Shown here: one piece after another, positions 54,111 to 64,000 of the stretch | Layout of the letters: each line of letters opens with the position of its first letter | How positions within the stretch are numbered: the first letter of the stretch is position 1 | Source: Acestrorhynchus altus | Taxonomy: Eukaryota; Chordata; Actinopteri; Characiformes; Acestrorhynchidae | Length of the DNA: 64,000 bases | Assembly (NCBI GenBank): GCA_034509495.1 | Contig: CM067506.1 | Location: 15,986,528-16,050,527 of the forward strand | Direction: 5' to 3' | The notes under the pieces: generated by a model | Seen by the model: only the letters and a program-made list of their open reading frames with translations | The model's database searches: none | Told to the model about the DNA's origin: nothing | Made by a program: the position numbers and the translations under genes

Positions 54111-54322
54111 GTGGTTCTCACCCTTTTCCACCTCACGGCCCACGTTTATAAATAAAAAGCATAACGGCCCACAAGAAAACATTTTTTATCAATTGAAGTG
54201 GCGTTAACAGCCCACCATTGACTACTACCTCCCCCTGGAGATGGGCCTATGGACCACTTGAGAGTGCTTCATGCCCCAATGGTGATCCCCAGCCCACAGG
54301 CTGAGAAACCTTGGTCTAGATT
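54106..54322. mobile_element. hAT-like non-autonomous element, copy 2
   Basis: Directly abuts copy 1. Starts GATCAGTGGTTCTCACCCTT and ends GGCTGAGAAACCTTGGTCTA, with AACGGCCCACAAGAAAAC and TGGTGATCCCCAGCCCACAG inside. Head-to-tail arrangement with copy 1 shows either repeated insertion or duplication. Confidence 0.7.
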
Positions 54323-54896
54323 ACTAGTCTTAGATTTAGACATGACTTGTTGCTTTTCTGTCTCAGAATACTATATAACTAGGCAGCAAATGTGACATTT
54401 CGCAACTGTTGGATATTTCCTTCCTTCCAACACTTCTGTATGGGAGGTTAGCATAAAATACCAAGTTTTACTACTTTACAACTTTACAGTCTCAGTAGTG
54501 ATTTTTTTCCCCAGTAACATTCTAATTTCAGATATCTACAAAGTTAAAGAACTTGCCAGCAGCAATATCACATCTACAGATCTACCAGTGCATCTAAAAA
54601 AAGAAAATATAATCAGTTATTTTTCTCCAGTTAATACTATACATAAATACTTAATACTATACATAAATATGTACACATACACTACAAAATGTGCACAAGT
54701 TTACAATGACTGTATAAAGAAACATCACAAGAAACTTTCTCCAGGAAAAGGGACTACAATCTTTACTTTTTCCCCGTCTTGTTTATTTATTTATTTTATT
54801 GTATTATTGTTCTGATGTAATGTTTCTGTGCTTTGGCAACATTGTTAAAAAGAACAGTCATGCCAATAAAGCCAACTTAAATTGAAATTGAAATAG

Positions 54897-54901
<5 letters not shown>

Positions 54902-54953
<52 letters not shown>
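54902..54953. repeat. (AG)26 microsatellite
   Basis: Perfect GA run; poly Leu-Ser frames over it are artefacts. Confidence 0.97.
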
Positions 54954-54957
<4 letters not shown>

Positions 54958-55914
54958 TCCTACCTGGTTGAGGAGAAAAAGAACTTGACTGTTCAGTGCT
55001 CCAAAGTCCTCTCTTCAGAAGAAAGTAAACTTTGCATTTCATTTAGGTCCTAGAGTCTCAACTCATGCTCCTAGAGTATGGAGGAAGAGTGGAAACACTA
55101 AATCCAAGCTGTAAGAAGTTTTCGCAGTCTGTGATGGTTTTGGGAGTCATGTCCTGGCCAACAGTGTTTTATAAAATCCGGAGTCAACACAGTGTCTACC
55201 AGGATATTTCTGAGCTCTTTGTGCTTCCACCTGCTGGTTAGGCCAAAATGTAGAGAAAATGAACACTGAAGATGAATACATGAGTAAGAAAATTAAGGCC
55301 TAAACTCTGATTAAAAGATTACATTGTAGTCACCGAAAATATTAATGAAGAGGATGAGAAAAAGTTGCTTAGAGTCAGATATGTTTCAAACGCCAAAGAT
55401 TATGAGCCTCTTTTGTGATGTACAGATAAAATAAGTATGTGAAACAGAGCAAGGATTGCAGAAGGCACATGTCAGCACAGACCAAGACAGGACTGACAGG
55501 GTACATGAGAAATTAGGTTGGAAGTTGTTCTGGCTTGTAGGGCAGAAAGAAAAAGTGGCTCAGCAAAGTGGTGCAGACAGATTGGGAACATAAAGTCCTT
55601 CCCCAGATAAAAAGGAGGGAAAAGAGTTTTAGAGAAACAGACTGCAAGACTTTCTTACTGGATATAACACAGAGATTAACTACTGTGTTACAAAACTCCA
55701 CACACTCCAGTCAAAACAGCCATAAATACAATTAATTCTTTTGTCAGGAAAATATGAAAAACATATATTCAAAAGAAAATTACACAAAGGCTTAAACATC
55801 TTAAGCATGTAACACAAAAACAGCAGTGTCCACCCTTTATCTTCACCTATCTTCAAATGGCTTTTAGGTGTTCTGCAGAAGTTGGCAGTTATTAACACCT
55901 CCAAAGCTCAGCCT

Positions 55915-56345
55915 TAGAATTTGGAGCATTTACACAATTCAAGCCACCCCAAACTCATTCAATGATGAGACGCCCAATCCTGACGGATCTACCTAGATGT
56001 CACCTGGACCCAGTTCCCCTACTACCCTCTGATGCTGTCCTCATTTGGGTTCCTTGAATTGGCACATTCATCCCACGTTAGAGATTCTATTACACTGAGC
56101 TGGTATCCAACACTCACTCGCATTCTCTCATAATTCATTTCGACCATTGTTTCAACCAGTGTCGACCAGAGGAGGATGGGTTCCCCATTTGATCCTTGGT
56201 TCATCTCAAGGTTTCTTCCACTTTTTTTCCTTGCCACTGTTGCAGACTGGCTTGCTCAATTGAGGCCCAGATTTCTGTAAAGCTGCTTTGTGAGACTCCT
56301 TTGTTGTAAAACGTTCTTTATGAATAAACTTTGATTGATTGATAT
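55915..56345 (+). mobile_element. LINE 3' region
   Basis: Contains CAGAGGAGGATGGGTTCCCC, CTCAAGGTTTCTTCCACTTT, TTTTCCTTGCCACTGTTGC and GTAAAGCTGCTTTGTGAGAC, then ATGAATAAACTTTGATTGAT TGA repeats. This order is the 3' untranslated end of a widespread fish LINE. The 5' limit is uncertain and no coding part is present. Confidence 0.65.
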
Positions 56346-56665
56346 CTAGACCAGTTTTTTCTCAACCTCAAGGAGGCAGGTTTTAAACAGAATTAAAAAT
56401 GTCCAAACTGTCTAATTGAGTTGTCTGTTACTGCTTGTGTTTGTGAGGGACACTTAGGACAGATGTTTTCATGCCCTCAAACTCTCATTTTTACGGTCTG
56501 TTTTCTCATTTTCAGTGTCTGCACTTGAGAAATAAAGGGTAATTAATGATAATAAAGAAAATTTAATATAGATTGTTTTTCTTGTGGGCCTTTACACTTT
56601 CTACATAGAAACAGGTGGGGTATGAGGCAGAAAAGGTTGAGAACCCCTGATCTAGACTATGAGTT
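56345..56665. mobile_element. hAT-like non-autonomous element, copy 3
   Basis: Starts CTAGACCAGTTTTTTCTCAA and ends AAGGTTGAGAACCCCTGATC TAGA, the same terminal pattern as the copies at 53708-54322 (GGTTGAGAACC type). The inside includes TTGTGGGCCTTTACAC and differs from the other two. Confidence 0.6.
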
Positions 56666-58450
56666 GGTGGATCCATTGTTGTGAGAACAGAAGCTGCTTC
56701 TTCAGTTTTGTTTGATCAAATGTTCTTTTTGTGGCTGTTAGACTTTCATCATCACATCCTTTCAGATTCATAGTTGTCTTCTCACAGCGCAAGGATGGAC
56801 AAAAACATTTGTGAAGTGAACGTGGACATTGATATTCTCCTTTCTCTCAAAGATGAAAAATGTAAGTGCTGCTTATTCAAAGGGAGGCAGTGTTTGTGGG
56901 ATACTAGGTATTCCATTCTTGGTTGTATTTCAACGTTTTAGTTTTTTTTAAATATTCTGAACAGTACACTCCTGTTTTGAACTGATTTACCTTCGCCTTC
57001 ATAATGCAGGTGGACGATTACATCTAATGTCCAAATATATTTTGAAAATTATTAATTTGTACCTGGTTATTTTGGCTGGGAATAAAATACATGAAAATTC
57101 TGACATTTACATTGTACTCTCTACAGATGTGTGGCAATATTTACTTTAATATCAGGTTGAGATTAGCTCAGATTTGCTGTTCCCTACCTTGAAGAAATAA
57201 CTAGGCAGCTAATATGTGTGGACCACTTTGGAATATGACTAAATGAACGTGGAGCACATCATAGATGTGAAAGATATGGATAGATGGATTGATTGTTTAA
57301 CCTCCACACAAAGACCTGACTCTATGTGGCATGCCACAGAAGAACATCATGCAGTTCCTTGAATTTCGAATGGACCTTCTTGGCTCAGCATGCCAATGAC
57401 AGCTCTGACTTTTAAGAATAGGATGACCCAGATGTGTTTAGTCCAAGGAGAAAAAAAATGCTGCTATTTTCAGCCACAAAATAAATGTTTTGCACATCAT
57501 CACTAATTGCGACTTCACTGTGTTCCATGATATATATATGAAATATAAAACTAAAGTCCTCATATGTGGACATCATTTTCTCAGAAACTACATCATGTAA
57601 AATCTAATTCTTTGTTTTCACACTAATCAGGGGCCAATTAGCCCAAAGAGAAATGAAAAATGCATGCCCTGCAAGAGTTCGGGTCTTAGGAGGTTAAATT
57701 AAAAAAAATATGTCTTAATTGTCCCTGGCATTGTTATATTAAAGACATATAGTTGCTCAGTGTATAAAAAAGAAGAAGAAAATAAACGCACCAATCGAAA
57801 AAGAACAAGAAGACAGATAAACAGCTCAATAATTCCACGACAGCTAGGCCACAAACACAAGGACTCATTTTATGCATGAAAACCATGATTGAGTGAAACA
57901 GAAAACTTGTCGAGGCACTGCCAGTACTCTATATACTCTGTGCTGAATGAAAGTCACACCACCTTCATTCCACTGAACCTACAATTTGCCCCATAATTGG
58001 AAGAATGATAATACAAATAACTTTCCCTTGAAAAGGTTAACTGGATTAATCTCCTAATTAATACACAATAATATTTCAAGGGTTAATCAATTATCCATTG
58101 TATTGTGAAGGCAAATGTATCTGTTAAACTTTGGACAACCTCATAACATTTATGTATTTCAATACCAAATCATATACAAGAATACCTAGGATAAGTGTAC
58201 AAGATATTGCTCAAAGAGATAATGTGATTAAGAGGCCCAACACATCTTCATCATGATCAGAAGAAGCTTAACTAGTGTTGTAAACTTTGGTACCCAGCAG
58301 TTTTCTGTGACCAGTCCAGTTGGTCCCCCACTATTCTTCATTTTCATCAAGTGTGTTCTGAAAATGATTTGGCTCTCTGAGTAAATAAATGCCACTGGTA
58401 GGCTGAGAGGTAGCAGTACAGTCACGGCTCTCTGGCTGTCCAGTGCTCCT
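56666..58450. other. Intergenic; one weak plus-strand exon candidate
   Basis: Little is recognised here. At 56795-56861 an ATG-led stretch of 22 codons (MDKNICEVNVDIDILLSLKD then EK) ends at a strong donor, GTAAGTG. I do not recognise the peptide and could not find a second exon, so I list it only as a possibility. Confidence 0.25.
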
Positions 58451-58454
58451 TGTG

Positions 58455-61400
58455 TCAAAGTCTTTCATTTGTTAATAAATTGGCCTCTCTAGGCTGGTTA
58501 GTCCTCAGCTCAGAGTCCATGTCCCTCTCTGTGGACTCTGAAGTTGAAGGGCTTCCATCTGAGGCACTGGAAGGCACAGTGGTGTCCACTTCTTTTGAGT
58601 CTCCATTCGAGCTGCAGTGTAGGTCCTGCAGACTTGTCCTCCTGTACAGTCTATCTGACTCAACCTTTGCATTTGATGAACAGGCACAGTCTTCAGGCGG
58701 GACCTGCTCTTCTTCGAGCTGGGTTTCACCCTGCTCAGAGGAAGGCTCTTGCTGAGGAGGATTTGAGTGTGGCTGTGTTGACTGTGGATGGGTGTCATCT
58801 GCAGCAGCTGTCATGGTCGATGGAGGGGGTTTAATTGAGGTGTGACACATAGGGCATGTGTCCTGCACATACAGCCACTTCCTTAGACAGTTTCCATGAA
58901 AGAAGTGGCCACAGTAGGTTATTACTGCAGAGGTCATGTCCTGTAATAACATACAAACACAAGTTACTTTCTCAAATATGGATGATTTTTTTCAACTATC
59001 TTCCCCTAATTTTATTCCTGCCTATTCTTGGACACTTCATAAGATCCCAAATCACACAATGCCCCCAGAACCCATATCTTTTCCAACTGCTGCCATCACA
59101 TTATCATCAAACAGCTGTATACACTTGAAAAATTCCAAGTGTATTGTCTGTTATGTTAACAAAGAGACCCCCATGCTACCTAGTTTGGAAAGTTTGGACC
59201 AAAAATGTCCCAAATGTGTCTATAAGGGTAGCTATCATTACTGACAGGAGAATGAAGCCATCCTATCCAGCATCAGAGAGTGAAGCCAACTATGATCTCT
59301 CTGACTCTCTGGGAGCTATGGCATCACTGAGTATCAAACTCACAACTTCCCATTCACAGGACTTCAAACCAACATTTGATATTCTTATTGTACTTGAAGA
59401 GAGAAGAAAATGTAAGACAAACTGGGTTGCTGTGCCAAAATATTATTAATATTATTACTGTATTTATAACCTCAAAACAAAAAAAATTCATATGCAGTTG
59501 GTCCGAACTTTGAAGCTACTTTTCTAGGCTTTCTACAAGAGTTTGGAATGTGTTTGTGGGACGTTTCGCCCATTTATACGCAAGAGACCATGCCTTTATT
59601 GACCTTGTTTTGTGTACTGGGGCTCAGTCATTGCTGGAACAGAAAAGGGCCTTTCCCAAACTGTTTCCAGAAAGTTATAAGCAAAATATCTTATGTCCCT
59701 TCAATTGAACTAAAAGGCTTATGCCAACCCATGATAAAACAGCCCCATAGCATAATCCCATAATAAGTTGGTACAATGCAGTGACGTGGATAAAAATGCC
59801 CTGGTATTCACCAAACTCAGACTTATCCACCAGAATGACAGAGCAATGTGATTTGTCTCTCCACTGCATGCAGCTGCTTGTCCATGGAAACCCATGCCAT
59901 GATGCTCCTAAACCAAACAGCTATTGAGTTGCCAAAGAAGCACTTCTGCTCTGTAACTTTATGGCCAAGTTGCAGACTTCTACTTTTCAATAATATCACT
60001 ATAGGAGGGGCAAACATATCACCAACTGATTTGTTGCAATGAATGCAACCTTTTACAGTTCCACACTCCAATTCATTGAGCTCTTTAGAATGACCCATTC
60101 TTTCAGAAACATGTGTCCATATTTTGTATGGACAACATTTATGCTGATTGAAGATTATGTAATTATCACATAGTGTAAAGAAATACTCATTGTGACCATC
60201 AGGCATCTATGATCAGATGCCTACTTCCTGTACTCAAATCACACACAAGTCCATTTAATTAAACACTAATGGAGACACTCATGAGCTGAATCAGATATGC
60301 TAGAGAAAAGTTAAAGCTCTAGGTAAGGTAGAGCTCCATGACAAGGCTTGTAAACTGCTGCCTTATAAAATCACTCTAATTATTCAGCATTTCCATCTTG
60401 ATATCGGTCTATGCACCAACAATACCCAATACTAGCCTGATGCTGACCTGAAAACAGATGGCACAGACATCACTGTGATCCTGTAGCTGCTGAGCGCTTG
60501 CCCGTGGGAGTGAATTGATCTTGCGTGCTGCTTCCTGTCGTAGCAAGAAGCTTTTCCAGCCAGCCTGAGCACGCAACCACACATTGCAGTAGGAATGGAT
60601 GATGATGACTGATGCCCCCATCCAGCTCCATTCACCCCACAATGACTCCCATGCCCCGTATGCCACCACGCATAGCGCCACAGCGAACTCCAATGCCCGA
60701 CAAAACCCATTGACGTAATACACCACTTCATCCAGCCCAGGTAGAGCGGCACTGCGCCACACCTCCACCATGAAGAGACTGTAGATCAGGAGAGTGCTGG
60801 TCACCTAGAATACATTTCAAATTATGGCTGAGGCTCAAAAATATGCATGTAAACGTGAAGTTTTTTCTTACAAAATGAAGAGGTTGTGACCTCTTGGAGA
60901 ATACCTGCAATGATGTGAGCATGCAGCTGGACACCAGGATGAGAAGCCAGAAGTCCATGTGGAAGAACTGAGAGATCTTGTAAGCCATGAACCCCGGGAA
61001 AAATAGTAGGAATGCACACATGCTCAAGCCCCGTACATGTTTCCACACACTCCTATGGACAGACAGCTTCACAAGTTCACATCTATACCAAGACCAACTT
61101 ATATCCATGTCTACTCGTATACTGTTCTTTAATAAAACAGTAAGATAAATATTTTTTAGATCTTCTTGTTAAATGGTTGAACAAGCATCACATAAAACAC
61201 ACGTTCATCTATTTGGACCTGAGCTGGGCTCAGTTAGCCACTCTATTTGTGATCACCCTTTGGTGAATTACTGGGTAGTAACCAGTTACTGCAGACAAAG
61301 AGAATTACTTCTGTGAGCCCAAAGCACACCGCAACATTAGTCTTCTACAAAAAGACACCCTTCAAACTTGATCATCTCACATGCACATCACCATGCACAC

Positions 61401-62943
61401 TGCTAAAACAAGTACTTTGGAAGTGAGGTGAACTAGTTTCCAGATGAAACTCATGCTTGTGAAATACACCTATAAAAAAGTGGGAAAAAATGAAAGCAAT
61501 ACATTTCTACCTGTTTCTACTGGCCCCAAGTCCTAGCATAACAGGCTCAGTTATTTCACTCATGCTTTGCAGCGTGGACGTCAATACAATGAAGAGGATG
61601 ATGAAAAGGAGGAAGCAGCGCTGCAGGGGTGCCATATCCAACAAGCCAGTCTGCAGAGCTAGCAACAGCAGAGTCACACCCTCTGTCACACCCCTACAAA
61701 ACACACATGCACACGCACACACAAACAAAACACATAAATATATGTATTTACAAATAAACATATATAGGTACATGCTACACACATTTACCTGTGCATGACG
61801 TTGTGGATTTGCAGTGCTGTGAAACCTCCCAGGTAGAATTTGCAGAGATTTAGAAGCCCCAGCGCCGAATAGGAAACCACAAATGTCAAACCCAGCAGAG
61901 AGTAAGGGCTAGCACAGCACTCTGACACACTTACATACACACACAAAATAGCAGACACATCAATGAACAAACAGAAAAAGAACAAGTTATTGGGCAAAGC
62001 AGGTAAATGATATAGTATTTAAATGATCTGGTGTGGGATTATAGTATTTGAAAAGATAAATAGTGTGACAGTCTTTTGGGACAGCTTAATAATATGTACC
62101 TTGTGAGAAGGTACAGCAGAAACCCCTCCTGGAAAACAGTGGAGATGCCAGCATTGGAAACAAGTTGAACACCAAATAGCACAAACCAGAAGACACTAAA
62201 CAGCACAGGCACAGCAAAACTATGCCAGAGAGACGCCCCCACTGCCAACAGCCGGTACAAATCAGTCATCTAGAACAGAGATATGAAAAAAAAAAAATGA
62301 ATCAACCAGAGCATACACTTTAGCACCACTTTCATTGCTGAAATGAAAAACACTGATTATCTTAATCTCCAGAGCATCTGTCAAGAGGTTGGGTATTTTA
62401 GGGAAAAGGTGAACACTCAGTTCTGAATACAAGGCACTTCGACAAGGGCTAGTTGATGATTAGATTAGACACCTTGAACTTGAGTTTGTTGAGATGAGTA
62501 AAAGAGAATGGTACAAATTGATCATCTAATGTAGCTTGTTTCACCAATATGTTACTCAATTTATGCATGCCCTGTCAAATACAAGCATTAAAGACATCCA
62601 TTATCTACTTAAAATATACCATTAAGTCAACGATTTTAAACAGAACACTGTAAGAATCAGCAAAATTTCAATGTACTTGAAAGTTTGGGGTTTTTTTTTA
62701 CCTCTATTTGTGCCATTTCTCTGTAGGCTGCTTTTGCCAGTCTGTATGGTACAAAGAGATTCATGAGGAGGAACACCATGACCTCTGCCCCTGTTATCCC
62801 CATGGAAACAGTGGTGAGGGTGAGGATAGTGTCTTGAGAAACTGAACACACACGTGCCAGGAGAGGGAGCAAATGAGCAGAGAAAAGCCACACACGACGA
62901 GTGCGCATGAGGAACGCACATAAAGTGGTGACAATAATCTGAC
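58455..62943 (-). CDS. rnf145-like: RNF145-like membrane RING E3 ubiquitin ligase, 3' part (7 exons)
   Basis: ER-membrane E3 ligase of the TRC8/RNF145 type; RNF145 takes part in sterol-linked control of ER proteins. Exons, minus strand: 62943-62702, 62269-62100, 61929-61789, 61693-61511, 61052-60905, 60804-60448 and 58940-58455. All splice borders and phases agree, giving 574 C-terminal residues; about 110-130 N-terminal residues lie beyond the window. Many membrane segments match RNF145 (VWLFSAHLLPLLARVC, CCASPYSLLGLTFVV, EGVTLLLLALQTGL, HMDFWLLILVSS, VVYYVNGFCRALEFAVAL). The RING follows, split by an intron: CAICFQ-DMTSAVITYCGHFF HGNCLRKWLYVQ DTCPMC. The Pro before the third Cys in RNF145 is Tyr here. 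The tail is acidic and Ser/Gln/Pro-rich, unlike the human tail. Probably an extra RNF145 paralogue; RNF139 is less similar. Confidence 0.88.
59480..60250. mobile_element. Degenerate DNA-transposon repeat, copy B
   Basis: Lies in the last intron of the RNF145-like gene. The part 60025-60110 aligns with copy A near 37980-38060 in the same orientation, with CCACACTCCAATTCATTGAG, CTCTTTAGAATGACCCATTC and TTTCAGAAAC. A minus-strand frame reads ERMGHSKELNELECGTVKGC, which resembles the start of a Tc1-type transposase but has no continuation. Neither the superfamily nor the ends are certain. Confidence 0.5.
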
Positions 62944-64000
62944 CTGTATAAATGTATAAACAGACAGAGATACAGAAGAGAAAAACATGTAATTGAAACA
63001 TGAAGCTATTCTCAATTGTTCCACTTTCCTAGGAAATTCGCAGTTTCTACTTTAGTCCAGTCAGAAAATGTTTTAAACAATTCTCTTTATCAGATTTCCA
63101 TCTTATGAGCACAAAATTGAAGTTAAAGGAAATGCTATGCAAAATCTTGCCAAATATTTCTTCAAAGCTGTCCATACTGAATTCTATTTTGATATGCCCT
63201 AATTAAAAAAAGATCTAAATAATATTCCAACAGGCTAAATTGTTAGTCAAAATTCTCTAATACATTAATCAATTACTTATTTAGTTAATAATTACTTTAT
63301 GATGGAATTTGTACGCTAACAAGTACAACATTCTGACCTCACCAACATTCTTGTCACTGAATGCAATCAAATCCTCACAGCAAATCTCCCTAGTAGTAAG
63401 CCTGTCCTGGACAACAGAAGCAGTTACTCAAACAAAAAATTTAACTTTCAATACCCTTGATTTCAGAAGAAACAATTGTCCCAATACTTTTACCAATATT
63501 TGCCCGTATTTGTGAGAAGAAATGCAGTTTGCTCCACAAAAAGTTGGGACAACAAAAATATCTCTGTACTGAACAGGTTTAAATTTATAATAAAACAAGC
63601 CAAATCTGCTTCACATTAACCTAAAACGAATGTTTAACTACTTCGTTATTTATAAGACAGAGCTTCATCCTACAGCGAGACATACTGTTGTAGGGACTAG
63701 CCCCAGAAACAAGGGGGTTCCTGAAGTTGGCTGGCAGAGATTCACCACATTTCTATTCATGCTATTACTGCAGTCAATCACAAAACATTACTAATTTACT
63801 GTATTTACACTACATTTGTGAAATGGGGCATACACAACAGTATTAAACATAGAATGTAAAACCATGGAGTACAGAGGCAAAAGAATATATATCTCAAACA
63901 AAATATTTGTCCTAAACATTATGGAAGGAACAGCATGTTAAGTCTCTGACTACATTTTAGTACAGAACAACTTTCATATACTCAAATGGAACTGTATAGA
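62944..64000. other. Intron of the RNF145-like gene, nothing else seen
   Basis: Upstream of the first exon seen here. I looked for the preceding RNF145 exon (YEGP...LSMNRF-like) on the minus strand and did not find it, so the intron probably extends past the window end. Confidence 0.45.

Noticed and set aside
58450..58834. Plus-strand frames of about 100 residues opposite the RNF145-like last exon
   Set aside because: Shadows of the real minus-strand exon; Ser/Leu-rich because the sense strand encodes Ser/Glu/Gln-rich tail.
59823..60206. 127-residue minus-strand frame in the RNF145-like intron
   Set aside because: Falls inside a degenerate repeat; only a short piece resembles a transposase N-terminus, and the rest has no match.

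Overview
The window is nuclear DNA from a ray-finned fish. The evidence is compact intron-containing vertebrate genes, a block matching the human 4q24 neighbours SLC39A8, MANBA and UBE2D3, and a repeat load typical of teleosts: Tc1-like, PIF/Harbinger and hAT-like DNA transposons, L2/Rex-type LINE pieces and long dinucleotide arrays. Placement below teleost (possibly otophysan) is a guess. No CRISPR array, operon, tRNA or rRNA was seen.

Layout, left to right. 1-15 kb holds two intronless NAT8/camello-type N-acetyltransferase genes (1446-2114 and 13420-14088, both minus, both 222 aa). Between them lie a two-gene Harbinger transposon (4040-6670), a decayed Tc1 element (6882-8440), a common fish repeat (9826-10175) and a second decayed Tc1 element (about 11810-13072). 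17.4-25.6 kb is slc39a8 (ZIP8 metal importer, minus, 8 coding exons); its second intron carries a Tc1 element with an L2-type LINE inserted into it. 26.4-35.6 kb is manba (lysosomal beta-mannosidase, minus). I could join all 17 coding exons in phase into an 890-residue protein. 38.4-41.7 kb is a four-exon gene (minus, 491 aa) joining a THAP zinc finger to a Harbinger-type DDE transposase domain with two of three catalytic acids apparently lost. 46.1-52.9 kb is ube2d3 (E2 ubiquitin-conjugating enzyme, minus) with two alternative last exons. 58.5-62.9 kb is the C-terminal 574 residues of an RNF145-type membrane RING E3 ligase (minus, 5' end beyond the window).

The recognised host genes are all on the minus strand and belong to unrelated cell functions: acetylation in the secretory pathway, zinc/manganese/cadmium uptake, glycoprotein breakdown in the lysosome, and ubiquitin transfer. 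A UBE2D-class E2 beside an RNF145-class E3 is a plausible biochemical pair, but nothing in the sequence shows that the neighbourhood matters.

The best candidate for something undescribed is the THAP-transposase gene. Its reading frame is open across three phase-matched introns, its catalytic centre looks inactivated, no terminal inverted repeats were seen around it, and a poly(A) signal overlaps its stop codon. This looks more like a domesticated transposase than a live transposon.
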